A DNA stretch of 39,463 nucleotides, taken from assembly GCA_002455375.1 (NCBI GenBank), contig DKKR01000079.1:16635-56097 (forward strand), written 5' to 3'. Every line of letters starts with the position of its first letter. Position 1 is the first letter of the stretch. The notes under the pieces were generated by a model that was not told the origin of the DNA, did not search any database, and saw only the letters and a program-made list of their open reading frames with translations. Below, piece by piece: positions 17,668-25,600 of the stretch. The position numbers and the translations under genes were made by a program. The stretch is from Bacteroidetes bacterium UBA6661. GTDB lineage: Bacteria; Bacteroidota; Bacteroidia; AKYH767-A; OLB10.

Positions 17668-19045
17668 GATGTTGTACTCCTTTCTTTGATTGAGAGCCAG
17701 AAGACTTCAAAATAGTTTTTAATTCGCTCATTGCTATAACCGGGAAATATCGTGTAAAGAGTAAGAAGGGAACAAAGAACAAACCTATCGAGCCGATAAA
17801 AAGACCTATCTCTACCCAGGTTGGATGAAACATTGTCCAACTTGAAGGAACAAAGTCTCTGTGTAATGAAGTTACGATAATTACAAAACGCTCGAACCAC
17901 ATTCCTATGTTTACAATAATTGATAAGAAGAAAGTTACAAAAAGGTTTCTTCTTAGTTTGCTACTCCACATTAATTGTGGAGAAATTACGTTGCAAGTCA
18001 TCATACTCCAGTAAGCCCACCAGTAGGGTCCTGTTGCACGATTAATAAATGCATATTGTTCAAATTCTACACCTGAATACCATGCAATAAAAAACTCTGT
18101 TAAGTAAGCACAACCTACAATAGACCCTGTGATAAGAATAATCCTATTCATCATGTCAATATGATAAATCGTAATGTACTCCTCTAAGTTTAAAACTTTA
18201 CGTGTAATTATCAGCAGTGTTTGTACCATAGCAAATCCCGAAAAAATAGCTCCGGCAACGAAATACGGTGGAAAAATTGTTGTATGCCATCCCGGAACCA
18301 ATGCTGTTGCAAAGTCCATTGATACCACAGAGTGTACCGAAAGAACCAGTGGTGTTGAAATACCTGCAAGTACTAAAGATACTTCTTCAAATCGTTGCCA
18401 GTTTTTAGCAGAACCCACCCATCCCATACTCAAAGCTGAATACCAGAATTTACGGGCTTTGGTTTTTGCACGATCACGAACGGCTGCAAAGTCAGGGATC
18501 AAGCCTGTGTACCAGAAAACTAATGATACAGAAAAATAAGTCGAGATTGCAAATACGTCCCATACTAATGGAGAATTAAAGTTAACCCACAATGAACCAA
18601 ATTGGTTTGCAAATGGAAGTGGCCAGTAGGCAACCCAAGGGCGACCCATGTGTGCTACAATAAATGATGCAGCACAGATAACGGCAAATATTGTCATTGC
18701 TTCTGCAGAGCGGTTAATTGATAACCTCCATTTTTGACGAAACAATAATAAGATTGCAGAAATTAAAGTCCCTGCGTGACCAATACCTACCCACCAAACG
18801 AAGTTGGTAATATCCCAAGCCCATCCAACTGTTTTATTCAGACCCCAAACACCAAGTCCTGTTCCAACTGTGTAAGCTACACAAATAATCCACCATAAAA
18901 GTGCAGCACAAGCAACACTAAATACCATCCACCAGTATTTGTTGGGTTTAGATTCTATAGGTCTGCAAACATCTTCGGTTATATCATGAAGCGTTTTATC
19001 CCCTTCGATGAGTGTCGGCCTAAGCGGTGATTCTACATTCGACAT
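17660..19045 (-). CDS. actC: Alternative complex III subunit ActC (NrfD-like quinol-binding membrane subunit)
   Basis: NrfD/PsrC-type integral membrane protein, 461 residues, with about ten helices. The helix segment NFVWWVGIGHAGTLISAILL, with its conserved His, is characteristic of this subunit and lies by the proposed quinol site close to the Fe-S subunit ActB. ActC oxidises menaquinol or ubiquinol on the periplasmic side and passes electrons to ActB and ActA. It follows actB by 37 bp and overlaps actD by 8 bp. ATG at 19045. Confidence 0.95.
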   Translation of the reverse strand: MSNVESPLRPTLIEGDKTLHDITEDVCRPIESKPNKYWWMVFSVACAALLWWIICVAYTVGTGLGVWGLNKTVGWAWDITNFVWWVGIGHAGTLISAILLLFRQKWRLSINRSAEAMTIFAVICAASFIVAHMGRPWVAYWPLPFANQFGSLWVNFNSPLVWDVFAISTYFSVSLVFWYTGLIPDFAAVRDRAKTKARKFWYSALSMGWVGSAKNWQRFEEVSLVLAGISTPLVLSVHSVVSMDFATALVPGWHTTIFPPYFVAGAIFSGFAMVQTLLIITRKVLNLEEYITIYHIDMMNRIILITGSIVGCAYLTEFFIAWYSGVEFEQYAFINRATGPYWWAYWSMMTCNVISPQLMWSSKLRRNLFVTFFLSIIVNIGMWFERFVIIVTSLHRDFVPSSWTMFHPTWVEIGLFIGSIGLFFVPFLLFTRYFPVIAMSELKTILKSSGSQSKKGVQHHD

Positions 19046-19082
19046 ATTGTTGAAAAATTTCTATTAGTTCGATTAATTTTAT

Positions 19083-22000
19083 TTATGCTTTATGACTGTT
19101 ATTCGTTTTACTTGTAGTGTTACGCACCTTGGTTAAATAATTAATTGAAGGCTGAACATTAAGCTCTTCAAGCAAATGATACATACGTTCACTACTGCTT
19201 TGTTTTACCAGTCGGCTTGATTTATCATTATAATCACCAAAAGTAATAGCATTGGTTGGGCAAGTTTGTGCACAAGCAGTATTTATAGCTCCATCTTTTA
19301 CCGGATGACCTGCTTTTTTTGCTTCTAACTTACCGTATTGAATACGCTGAACACACATTGAGCATTTTTCCATTACTCCGCGTGAGCGCACAATTACATC
19401 CGGGTTCAACACCATTTTTCCATAATCATTATTCATGTTATAGTCAAATTGTGGATTATCAGAATATTTAAACCAGTTAAAACGTCTAACTTTATAGGGG
19501 CAGTTGTTGGCACAATATCGTGTTCCTACACAACGGTTATAAGCCATCATATTCAAGCCATCCTCACTATGTGTTGTTGCGGCAACCGGACACACCGTTT
19601 CGCAAGGTGCATGATTACAATGTTGACACATTACAGGCTGAAATACAACTTCAGGATTCTCTGCAGGCTCTTCCATATAACCATACATGCTCAACTTACC
19701 AATTCCCTGTTCATGTGCTTTTTCTTTATCCATGTCGCTGGTATAATAGCGATCAATACGAATCCAGTGCATTTCGCGGCTGCGTTGTATCTCTTCTTTA
19801 CCTACTACAGGGACATTGTTCTCAGCAGTACATGCTACTACGCAGGCACCACAACCAATACATGCATTCAGGTCAATAGACATTCCCCAGGCATTAATCG
19901 GACGATCGAAACCGGGATGATCTTTGGTTGCCCAAAGGTCTAATTCTTTAGCGGAAACTTTTCCTTTATAAGAATGAAATTTCTCTTCTTCATTTCCGGC
20001 TTTTGGATCTTTAATATATTCTTCAAGTGTGGTTTCCTTTACAATAGCACGACCCATCATGGTGTGATGAGATTGTGTTGTGGCAAGAGTATAATCAGCT
20101 TCAACTGTTTTATTTAAACTTGCTCCGCTATTGGTAAAGTTAAAAGTACCTTCAGAAAAAGTCAGTAAAGGATATGCATTCATACCTACTTTATTTCCTG
20201 CTTTACCACTGTTTGTTCTACCGTAACCGGCAGCTACTGCAATTGTATCTTTTGCCTGGCCGGGTTGCAATAAAACCGGACCTTTAAGAGTAACATTTCC
20301 TGATTTAACTTCAATAATATTTCCTTGAACCAGACCCTTTTCTTTTGCCATTGATGGTGCTATGGCAAAATAGTTATCCCAGCATATTTTAGAAACAGGA
20401 TCAGGTAATTCTTGTAGCCAAGGATTATTTGCATGACGTCCATTACCTATACCAGCCTTTTCATAAACTACAATATCAAGACCACCTGATTTTCTAGCTG
20501 CTATTGCACTTGCCGCATCATTTACGTTTCCAACAAAAGCAGGTTCGCTCTCCGTTACTTCACCATTCCAAACACCTTCCTGTAAAACTTTTTCCCATGC
20601 AGGAATTGATGCCATTCCTGTTGCTGTTGCCAGAAAACCTTGTCTCCAGTTTTGCATCAGAAACTCATGATAGTCCGTTACTGCTGCCTCACTCCACAAC
20701 AAGAATAATTCTTGTGATTGTTTTGTATCAAATAGTTTTTGAATGGTTGGCTGCACCAAACTAAACATGTTGCGCACGGGTTCTGCATCATTCCACGATT
20801 CAAGATAGTGAGAATCCGGGCATATATAATCGCATTTAACTGCTGTTTCGTCATTACGATCAGACAGTGAAATCTTTACCTCCACTTTGTTTAATGCAGA
20901 TGTAAATGCTGTGGAATCCGGATAGTTATACAATGGATTTGCATTGTAAAAAATAACAACACCCACTTCACCTGCATTCATTTCGCGAAGCAATTCAGCC
21001 ATGGCTTCATCATTTCCCTGACGCACATTGCTATGTCTGGCAATACTGATAGTAGCACCATAATTACCAAGCATGTTGTTAATGGCTGCAACAATTAATT
21101 GATCATTGGCATTATTGCTACCACAAACTACCAACGATTTACCTTTTGCATTCCACAGATCATTTGCTGTGCTGTTGATAGCTGCATCTGCATCGGTCTT
21201 GCCGGCACTTACTGTGGCAGCACCTGCTTTTGAAGCTACTGCATTATATAATGACAATAAAGCATTGCCTGTCTGACTTGCTTTTAATTTATATCGGTTA
21301 TCAGCATTACTACCGGTTAAAGAAAGTGCTGCTTCAAACTGAATGTGTTTCGACATGGTTTTTTTTCCATCATCTAACTTTCTTGTCTGTGCATACTGGC
21401 GTGAATATTCAATTGGTGCAATCCAGTTATTCAGAAAATCGGCACCAAAGCTTACAATTACATCAGCTTTGTCGAAACTATAATTTGGGAGCGCTGCTTT
21501 TCCAAATGCTAATTGATGTGCTTTTATTATACCATATTGAGACATGGCATCGTAAGTAACCAATTTAGCAGTAGGATATTTGGTGGTAAAACTTTCAATT
21601 GCCTTTTTAGTAGTTGGGCTAATGATGGTTGAAGAAACTATGCGAATTTTTGCTTGTTTTGTATTAGCTGACGCAAGTTTGTCTTTTATTTCTTTATTTA
21701 CTGTATCCCAGCTTGCTGCTTTACCTTTAGCAATTGGGCCTTTAATTCTTTCGCTATCGTACAAATCTAAAACCGAAGCTTGCACTCTTGCATTAGCACC
21801 ACCTTTTGTAAGCGGTGACAACTCATTGCCATCAACTTTAATTGGACGACCTTCGCGAGTTTTTACAACGATACTGGCATAATCATGACCATCAAAAAAT
21901 GTAGATGCATAATAATTAGGAATTCCGGGAACAAGGTTCTCGGGGCTTATCAGGTAAGGAATTGTTTTTCTAACAGGAGCTTCGCATGCTGCCATAGAAG

Positions 22001-22184
22001 CGGCTGCAACACCAAAACCTAAAAATTTGAGAAAATCTCTGCGTGGTGTGGCATCTTTGCTTTCAGCTTTTTTGCCAAGAACTTCATCAACAGGAATTTC
22101 TTCAAAAAACTCATTGTTTTTAAGACGAACAAACTCTGCATCATTTCTGAGTTCTTCTACACCTTTCCAATATCGTTTTTCCAT
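19083..22184 (-). CDS. actB: Alternative complex III subunit ActB (molybdopterin-like plus Fe-S domain, Tat-exported)
   Basis: This is the large peripheral subunit (1033 residues). The start MEKRYWKGVEEL, a lengthened N-tail and the twin-arginine motif RRDFLKFLGFG (near 47-58), followed by MAAC, indicate Tat export with likely lipidation. Residues from about 70 to 700 resemble the molybdopterin oxidoreductase fold, which in known ActB carries no Mo cofactor. The ferredoxin-like domain has 15 cluster Cys: 775/778/781/785, 853/856/861/865, 885/891/895 and 941/944/971/975. The third group reads CVGTRYCANNC, with Thr888 where a Cys is expected. This suits three [4Fe-4S] and one [3Fe-4S] cluster, as known for the family. 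The gene follows actA by 70 bp. Confidence 0.96.
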   Translation of the reverse strand: MEKRYWKGVEELRNDAEFVRLKNNEFFEEIPVDEVLGKKAESKDATPRRDFLKFLGFGVAAASMAACEAPVRKTIPYLISPENLVPGIPNYYASTFFDGHDYASIVVKTREGRPIKVDGNELSPLTKGGANARVQASVLDLYDSERIKGPIAKGKAASWDTVNKEIKDKLASANTKQAKIRIVSSTIISPTTKKAIESFTTKYPTAKLVTYDAMSQYGIIKAHQLAFGKAALPNYSFDKADVIVSFGADFLNNWIAPIEYSRQYAQTRKLDDGKKTMSKHIQFEAALSLTGSNADNRYKLKASQTGNALLSLYNAVASKAGAATVSAGKTDADAAINSTANDLWNAKGKSLVVCGSNNANDQLIVAAINNMLGNYGATISIARHSNVRQGNDEAMAELLREMNAGEVGVVIFYNANPLYNYPDSTAFTSALNKVEVKISLSDRNDETAVKCDYICPDSHYLESWNDAEPVRNMFSLVQPTIQKLFDTKQSQELFLLWSEAAVTDYHEFLMQNWRQGFLATATGMASIPAWEKVLQEGVWNGEVTESEPAFVGNVNDAASAIAARKSGGLDIVVYEKAGIGNGRHANNPWLQELPDPVSKICWDNYFAIAPSMAKEKGLVQGNIIEVKSGNVTLKGPVLLQPGQAKDTIAVAAGYGRTNSGKAGNKVGMNAYPLLTFSEGTFNFTNSGASLNKTVEADYTLATTQSHHTMMGRAIVKETTLEEYIKDPKAGNEEEKFHSYKGKVSAKELDLWATKDHPGFDRPINAWGMSIDLNACIGCGACVVACTAENNVPVVGKEEIQRSREMHWIRIDRYYTSDMDKEKAHEQGIGKLSMYGYMEEPAENPEVVFQPVMCQHCNHAPCETVCPVAATTHSEDGLNMMAYNRCVGTRYCANNCPYKVRRFNWFKYSDNPQFDYNMNNDYGKMVLNPDVIVRSRGVMEKCSMCVQRIQYGKLEAKKAGHPVKDGAINTACAQTCPTNAITFGDYNDKSSRLVKQSSSERMYHLLEELNVQPSINYLTKVRNTTSKTNNSHKA

Positions 22185-22254
22185 ATATTATTTAAAAAGT
22201 TTGTGGCCGAATGTTTTTAATTTGAATGAACAGATTCAGCTTTTAGTGTTTTGA

Positions 22255-23493
22255 TTAATAGTGACAGCGGGCACAATCAAGACCGCCAATTTTGTCAACT
22301 GTAAGTTTAGCATCTTTACCATATTTGGCTGCTAAAGTTTTATGCACTTCGTCATAATAGCCATTACCATCCATTTTCACTTCTGTTTCGCGGTGGCAGT
22401 TAATACACCAACCCATGGTTAATGGAGAGAATTGCTTCACTACATCCATCTCCTGAACAGGACCATGGCAGGTCTGACATTCAATTTTACCAACTGTTAC
22501 GTGTTGTGCGTGATTAAAATAGGCTAAAGCCGGTAAGCTGTGTACCCTGATCCATTGAATTGGTTTTTGGTTAGTTCCGTATTTTGAACCATCCCAATCC
22601 AGAGCTGCATAAATTTTCTTGATTTCCTTATCACCATAAACTGGACCCTCTTTCACATATTTATGACAGTTCATACAGGTGCTTGCAGATGGAATATTAG
22701 CGTGACGGCTTTTGTCTGCACCACTATGGCAGTAAAGACAAGCGATTTTATTATCTCCGGCATGTAATTTATGTGAAAAATGAATCGGTTGCTCAGGTTC
22801 ATAATTAGTATAAACACCAATATCTTTCAGTGCATACCAACCTTTAACACTACCGAAAACAACTAAAAGCAATAATACAACGGCAATCAGCTTCTTATTC
22901 TTACTAATCCATAAACTACGTGCTTCTTTTGGCTCTAAATGAGGAGGATGCGGAATACCTTCTTTTTCGCGAACTGCATACTCTAAGCCTTTCTTTATTT
23001 TATTCAGCGTAGCTGCTAGTGCTAATAATATTAAGAAAATAGCTATTACCCAATATAAAGTAGAGTTATCTTTTTCAGGAGTAACAGTTCCGGGTGCAGG
23101 TGATGTTGGTGCAGCAGCTACAGGTGCCTGCTCACTTTCCTTACCAATGTATGCCAATACTGCATCAATTTCAGCATCAGAAAGATTCTGATTAGGCATG
23201 ACCATTTTATTAAACTCATTGAAAACAGCAACAGCATCCTTATCACCGGCTTTTACCAGAGCTTGTGAGTTCTTTATCCATTTATGTAACCATTCGGCAC
23301 TGAATTTTTTATGCACATTCTTAAGTGCAGGACCAATTACCACATCATTCATTGCGTGGCATGATTTACAGTTGGCATCAAAAAGTGCTTTACCATCCTG
23401 TGCTTTAACTCCTAGTGAGATACCCAATATCAGGAGCATAAAAAACAACCCCTTACACTTGACAAGAAGGTTATTAGTGAGCTTTTGGTGCAT
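22255..23493 (-). CDS. actA: Alternative complex III subunit ActA with an extra N-terminal monoheme domain (six CxxCH)
   Basis: From the ATG at 23493 the protein has 412 residues. After a signal-like segment (about 15-32) comes a small cytochrome c domain with CKSCH at 42-46 and a probable Met ligand in MVMPNQNLSD. An Ala/Pro-rich linker, two membrane helices (near 143-162 and 198-217) and the pentaheme part follow. The pentaheme part has CLYCH, CMNCH, CQTCH, CINCH and CARCH, the last at the very C-terminus. The classical ActA has five hemes, so the front domain looks like a fused electron carrier. An in-frame TTG at 23541 would add 16 charged residues before the signal and is less likely. 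It is the first gene of the act-cox operon. A TAAATTTG box lies about 80 bp upstream. Confidence 0.93.
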   Translation of the reverse strand: MHQKLTNNLLVKCKGLFFMLLILGISLGVKAQDGKALFDANCKSCHAMNDVVIGPALKNVHKKFSAEWLHKWIKNSQALVKAGDKDAVAVFNEFNKMVMPNQNLSDAEIDAVLAYIGKESEQAPVAAAPTSPAPGTVTPEKDNSTLYWVIAIFLILLALAATLNKIKKGLEYAVREKEGIPHPPHLEPKEARSLWISKNKKLIAVVLLLLVVFGSVKGWYALKDIGVYTNYEPEQPIHFSHKLHAGDNKIACLYCHSGADKSRHANIPSASTCMNCHKYVKEGPVYGDKEIKKIYAALDWDGSKYGTNQKPIQWIRVHSLPALAYFNHAQHVTVGKIECQTCHGPVQEMDVVKQFSPLTMGWCINCHRETEVKMDGNGYYDEVHKTLAAKYGKDAKLTVDKIGGLDCARCHY

Positions 23494-23571
23494 AAATTGT
23501 TTTTGTTTTCGTATCAATTTATAATTTAGTTCAAACTGCAATAATTCCGTAAAATTCTAGTTTGGAGCGCG

Positions 23572-23579
23572 CAAATTTA
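23572..23579 (-). promoter_or_regulatory. Candidate -7 box (TAAATTTG) of the act-cox operon
   Basis: Minus-strand TAAATTTG matches TAnnTTTG and ends 78 bases before the actA ATG, leaving a leader of roughly 70 nt. No exact -33 TTG sits at 19-22 bp spacing. The 227-bp gap between actA and the SPOR gene holds nothing else that I can name. Confidence 0.4.
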
Positions 23580-23720
23580 TAACTTAGCTTTTTTAATTCA
23601 TAAAATTTTCAAATTAAAATTTAGTCTAAATAACAGCCTTTTAGGTATTTTTTGACTATATTCCTCAATTTAAGGCTGTTTTTACAGCCCGTTTTACATA
23701 TTATCTGTAATATTGAAGCC

Positions 23721-24110
23721 ATGATTAAAATTGTAAAGTGTACTTGCCTTATTATATGTTGCTTTCTGTTTCAATTACAAACCAAGGCTCAGACCAGCGA
23801 GGATAGCCTGACTCATGTACTTATAAAAAAGCATATAGCATATAATATTGCTAAGCCATATAGCCAGGGTTTTCGAATTCAACTTTATTTTGGGTCGCAA
23901 CGTGACAAGGCCTATGAATTAAGGACAGAGTTTATGAAACTTTATCCGCAAACAGCAGCCTATGTGCTTTATCAGCAGCCTAACTTTAAGTTGCGGGTAG
24001 GCGATTTTCGGACACGCCTTGATGCATTGAAAAACTTAAATGAGCTTCAGGCCTATTACCCATCGGCATTTATAGTTAAGGACGATATTAAATTAAAAGT
24101 TGACGAATAA
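23721..24110 (+). CDS. Exported SPOR-like domain protein
   Basis: A 129-residue protein with a signal peptide (about residues 1-24, ending LQTKAQ). The mature part resembles a SPOR domain: FRIQLYFGSQRDKAYELRTE, then a middle stretch ending YVLYQQPNFKLRVGDFRTRL, then DALKNLNELQAYYPSAFIVKD. SPOR domains bind peptidoglycan glycan strands lacking stem peptides, often at division sites. The protein is nearly all domain with no further module. ATG at 23721 is chosen over an upstream in-frame ATG (23652) because it begins the signal peptide. It is divergent from the act operon and convergent with the DUF4476 gene. Confidence 0.8.
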   Translation: MIKIVKCTCLIICCFLFQLQTKAQTSEDSLTHVLIKKHIAYNIAKPYSQGFRIQLYFGSQRDKAYELRTEFMKLYPQTAAYVLYQQPNFKLRVGDFRTRLDALKNLNELQAYYPSAFIVKDDIKLKVDE

Positions 24111-24111
24111 A

Positions 24112-24137
24112 AAAAGGTACCATTTCTGATACCTTTT
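24112..24137. terminator. Hairpin terminator between convergent genes
   Basis: Arms aaaaggta (24112-24119) and tacctttt (24130-24137) enclose a 10-nt loop right after the SPOR gene stop. On the minus strand the hairpin is followed by a T-run, so it can also end the DUF4476 transcript arriving from the other side. Confidence 0.65.
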
Positions 24138-24159
24138 CATTGCTGTTTATTTCTTTCTT

Positions 24160-24840
24160 TTAGTTGCGCAACGCTATATAATCTGATAGCGCTGTAATGC
24201 TACTTTCGAAACTAAACTGATCATTAACTATAAAGTAATTGCTTTTGTCCACTGTTTTTGAATATGCATATTTTGCTAATTCAAGTTTGCTGGACTCAAA
24301 TGTCATTTGCTGAATTAAGCGTGCAACCTGACGTGAGCTAAAATAATTGTTATTGATTAACTGTTTTGCAACTGTCATGCGGGTGCTTTCAAAATTATAG
24401 TTACCTAATGACTGTATCATCTGATCAAATTCGTAGGCATCTACTTCGCAACGAAGATGTTGCGGATAATAGTGTGGGTCTTCATATACCTGAGGTGCAT
24501 AATCAAAAGGTCTGCTTCCGGTTATACGAAATCTGCTGCGGTTTACCTCAGCCATCACTTCTGATGCTTCAGGAATAAATAAATAACCGGCAAATACTGT
24601 CCGATAGACAGGGCGATGAGGATGTCCGGTAAGTCGCATCACTTTAACATAATGGTTACCAGCGCGTAATCTATCTGAATAAATATTTGTTGAAACATTA
24701 CTAAATGGTGCTCTGTCTATTGATACAGTCAGAAGACTACCATCAACAGATGTTATGGCCAATGCTGACTGAAAAGGATGTGCTGCCTGCGCAATAACAG
24801 TTAAACTTAAAATGGCGAGAGTAGTAAATAGTTTTTTCAT
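24160..24840 (-). CDS. DUF4476 exported protein
   Basis: From the ATG at 24840 the protein has 226 residues with a signal peptide MKKLFTTLAILSLTVIAQAA. The C-terminal ~95 residues match DUF4476, a helical domain found mostly in Bacteroidota: EVDAYEFDQMIQSLGNYNFE, then TRMTVAKQLINNNYFSSRQV, then an FESSKLELAKYAY repeat of the same pattern. The N-terminal part (25-110) looks beta-rich (VDGSLLTVSIDRAPFS, YVKVMRLTGHPHRP). The function of the family is not established. An upstream in-frame GTG (24852) would add four residues. It is monocistronic, with about 137 bp to the membrane gene upstream. Confidence 0.82.
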   Translation of the reverse strand: MKKLFTTLAILSLTVIAQAAHPFQSALAITSVDGSLLTVSIDRAPFSNVSTNIYSDRLRAGNHYVKVMRLTGHPHRPVYRTVFAGYLFIPEASEVMAEVNRSRFRITGSRPFDYAPQVYEDPHYYPQHLRCEVDAYEFDQMIQSLGNYNFESTRMTVAKQLINNNYFSSRQVARLIQQMTFESSKLELAKYAYSKTVDKSNYFIVNDQFSFESSITALSDYIALRN

Positions 24841-24977
24841 AATGAACCTCACTTTCTTATTTAACTGATGAAATTCAACTGCTGTGCCAACATTACAAAA
24901 GATAAAGTTTTTCTGTTTGTGTTCAGAATCCTTTCATCTTTAAAAACAATAAATTATGTGCTAATAATCTCAGCAAA

Positions 24978-25598
24978 CTATACACTGAGCGACCACATAA
25001 TGAAAAAATACTCGCAAACAAAACCAACTATAAATCCAGCATAAAGTTGTGCGTGTGTATGTGCATTGTGCATGAGTCGTGCTGTTGCAGTTAAACCGGC
25101 TAACAATAGGGTCAATACAAATGGTAGAAGAAACTCGTTGCCCATTAAAACTGTAAGCACATAAAATGCACCTGCCATACCTCCTAATCCAATGAGATGA
25201 ATACTTATTTTCCAGAAAAAGTTAATAATAAATGCAAGAGCAATACAACATGCTGCTGCCAGAATAAGAATTTTAATAACCGATGAAACCGGAAGCTTCA
25301 ACAAAAAATAATAACAAGCTACATAATATAAAAGTGTAAAAAAATAGGGTATTGTTCTGCTTTGTCTGTCCTCCATCAACAAACCTTGCACACCTTGCCT
25401 TTTAAGTAATAATACCGATGATAAAAAAGGCATCAGACAGGTGAGGACAAAAACAACTGCTAAAATCATTCGCTGCAATGCAGGTGAAAGAGTATAAGAC
25501 AGATAGGTGTCCGAATTAAAAAGTATCAGTAATAAATAAGTAGGTATTATTAAAGGATGGGTCAGGTAGGTGATGACTGAAAAAAAGCGGTTGAGCAT
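24978..25598 (-). CDS. Multi-helix membrane protein, possibly PAP2-related
   Basis: A 206-residue integral membrane protein with about six hydrophobic helices. Two segments recall the PAP2 lipid-phosphatase/acyl chain: WKISIHLIGLGGMAGA and RLMHNAHTHAQLYAGFIVGF. The latter resembles the third PAP2 motif (His followed by a downstream Q/D-x-x-A-G-x-x-x-G). The first catalytic motif (KxxxxxxRP) is not obvious, so an enzyme role is uncertain. The gene starts three bases after the rpoN stop and is almost certainly cotranscribed with it. Confidence 0.6.
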   Translation of the reverse strand: MLNRFFSVITYLTHPLIIPTYLLLILFNSDTYLSYTLSPALQRMILAVVFVLTCLMPFLSSVLLLKRQGVQGLLMEDRQSRTIPYFFTLLYYVACYYFLLKLPVSSVIKILILAAACCIALAFIINFFWKISIHLIGLGGMAGAFYVLTVLMGNEFLLPFVLTLLLAGLTATARLMHNAHTHAQLYAGFIVGFVCEYFFIMWSLSV

Positions 25599-25600
25599 TT

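Noticed and set aside
18174..18539. 121-codon plus-strand open frame
   Set aside because: Antisense to actC, a well-supported membrane subunit. No start context or recognisable product.
19449..19943. 164-codon plus-strand open frame
   Set aside because: It lies wholly antisense to the Fe-S domain of actB, whose motifs are unmistakable, and its translation shows no family pattern.
12367..23493. Classical cytochrome bc1 or caa3 system
   Set aside because: No Rieske or cytochrome b gene is present and CoxB has no CxxCH. The genes are clearly alternative complex III plus aa3 subunits I and II.
23542..23720. Longer start (23652) for the SPOR protein
   Set aside because: It adds 23 residues in front of an otherwise complete signal peptide. 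The ATG at 23721 fits better.
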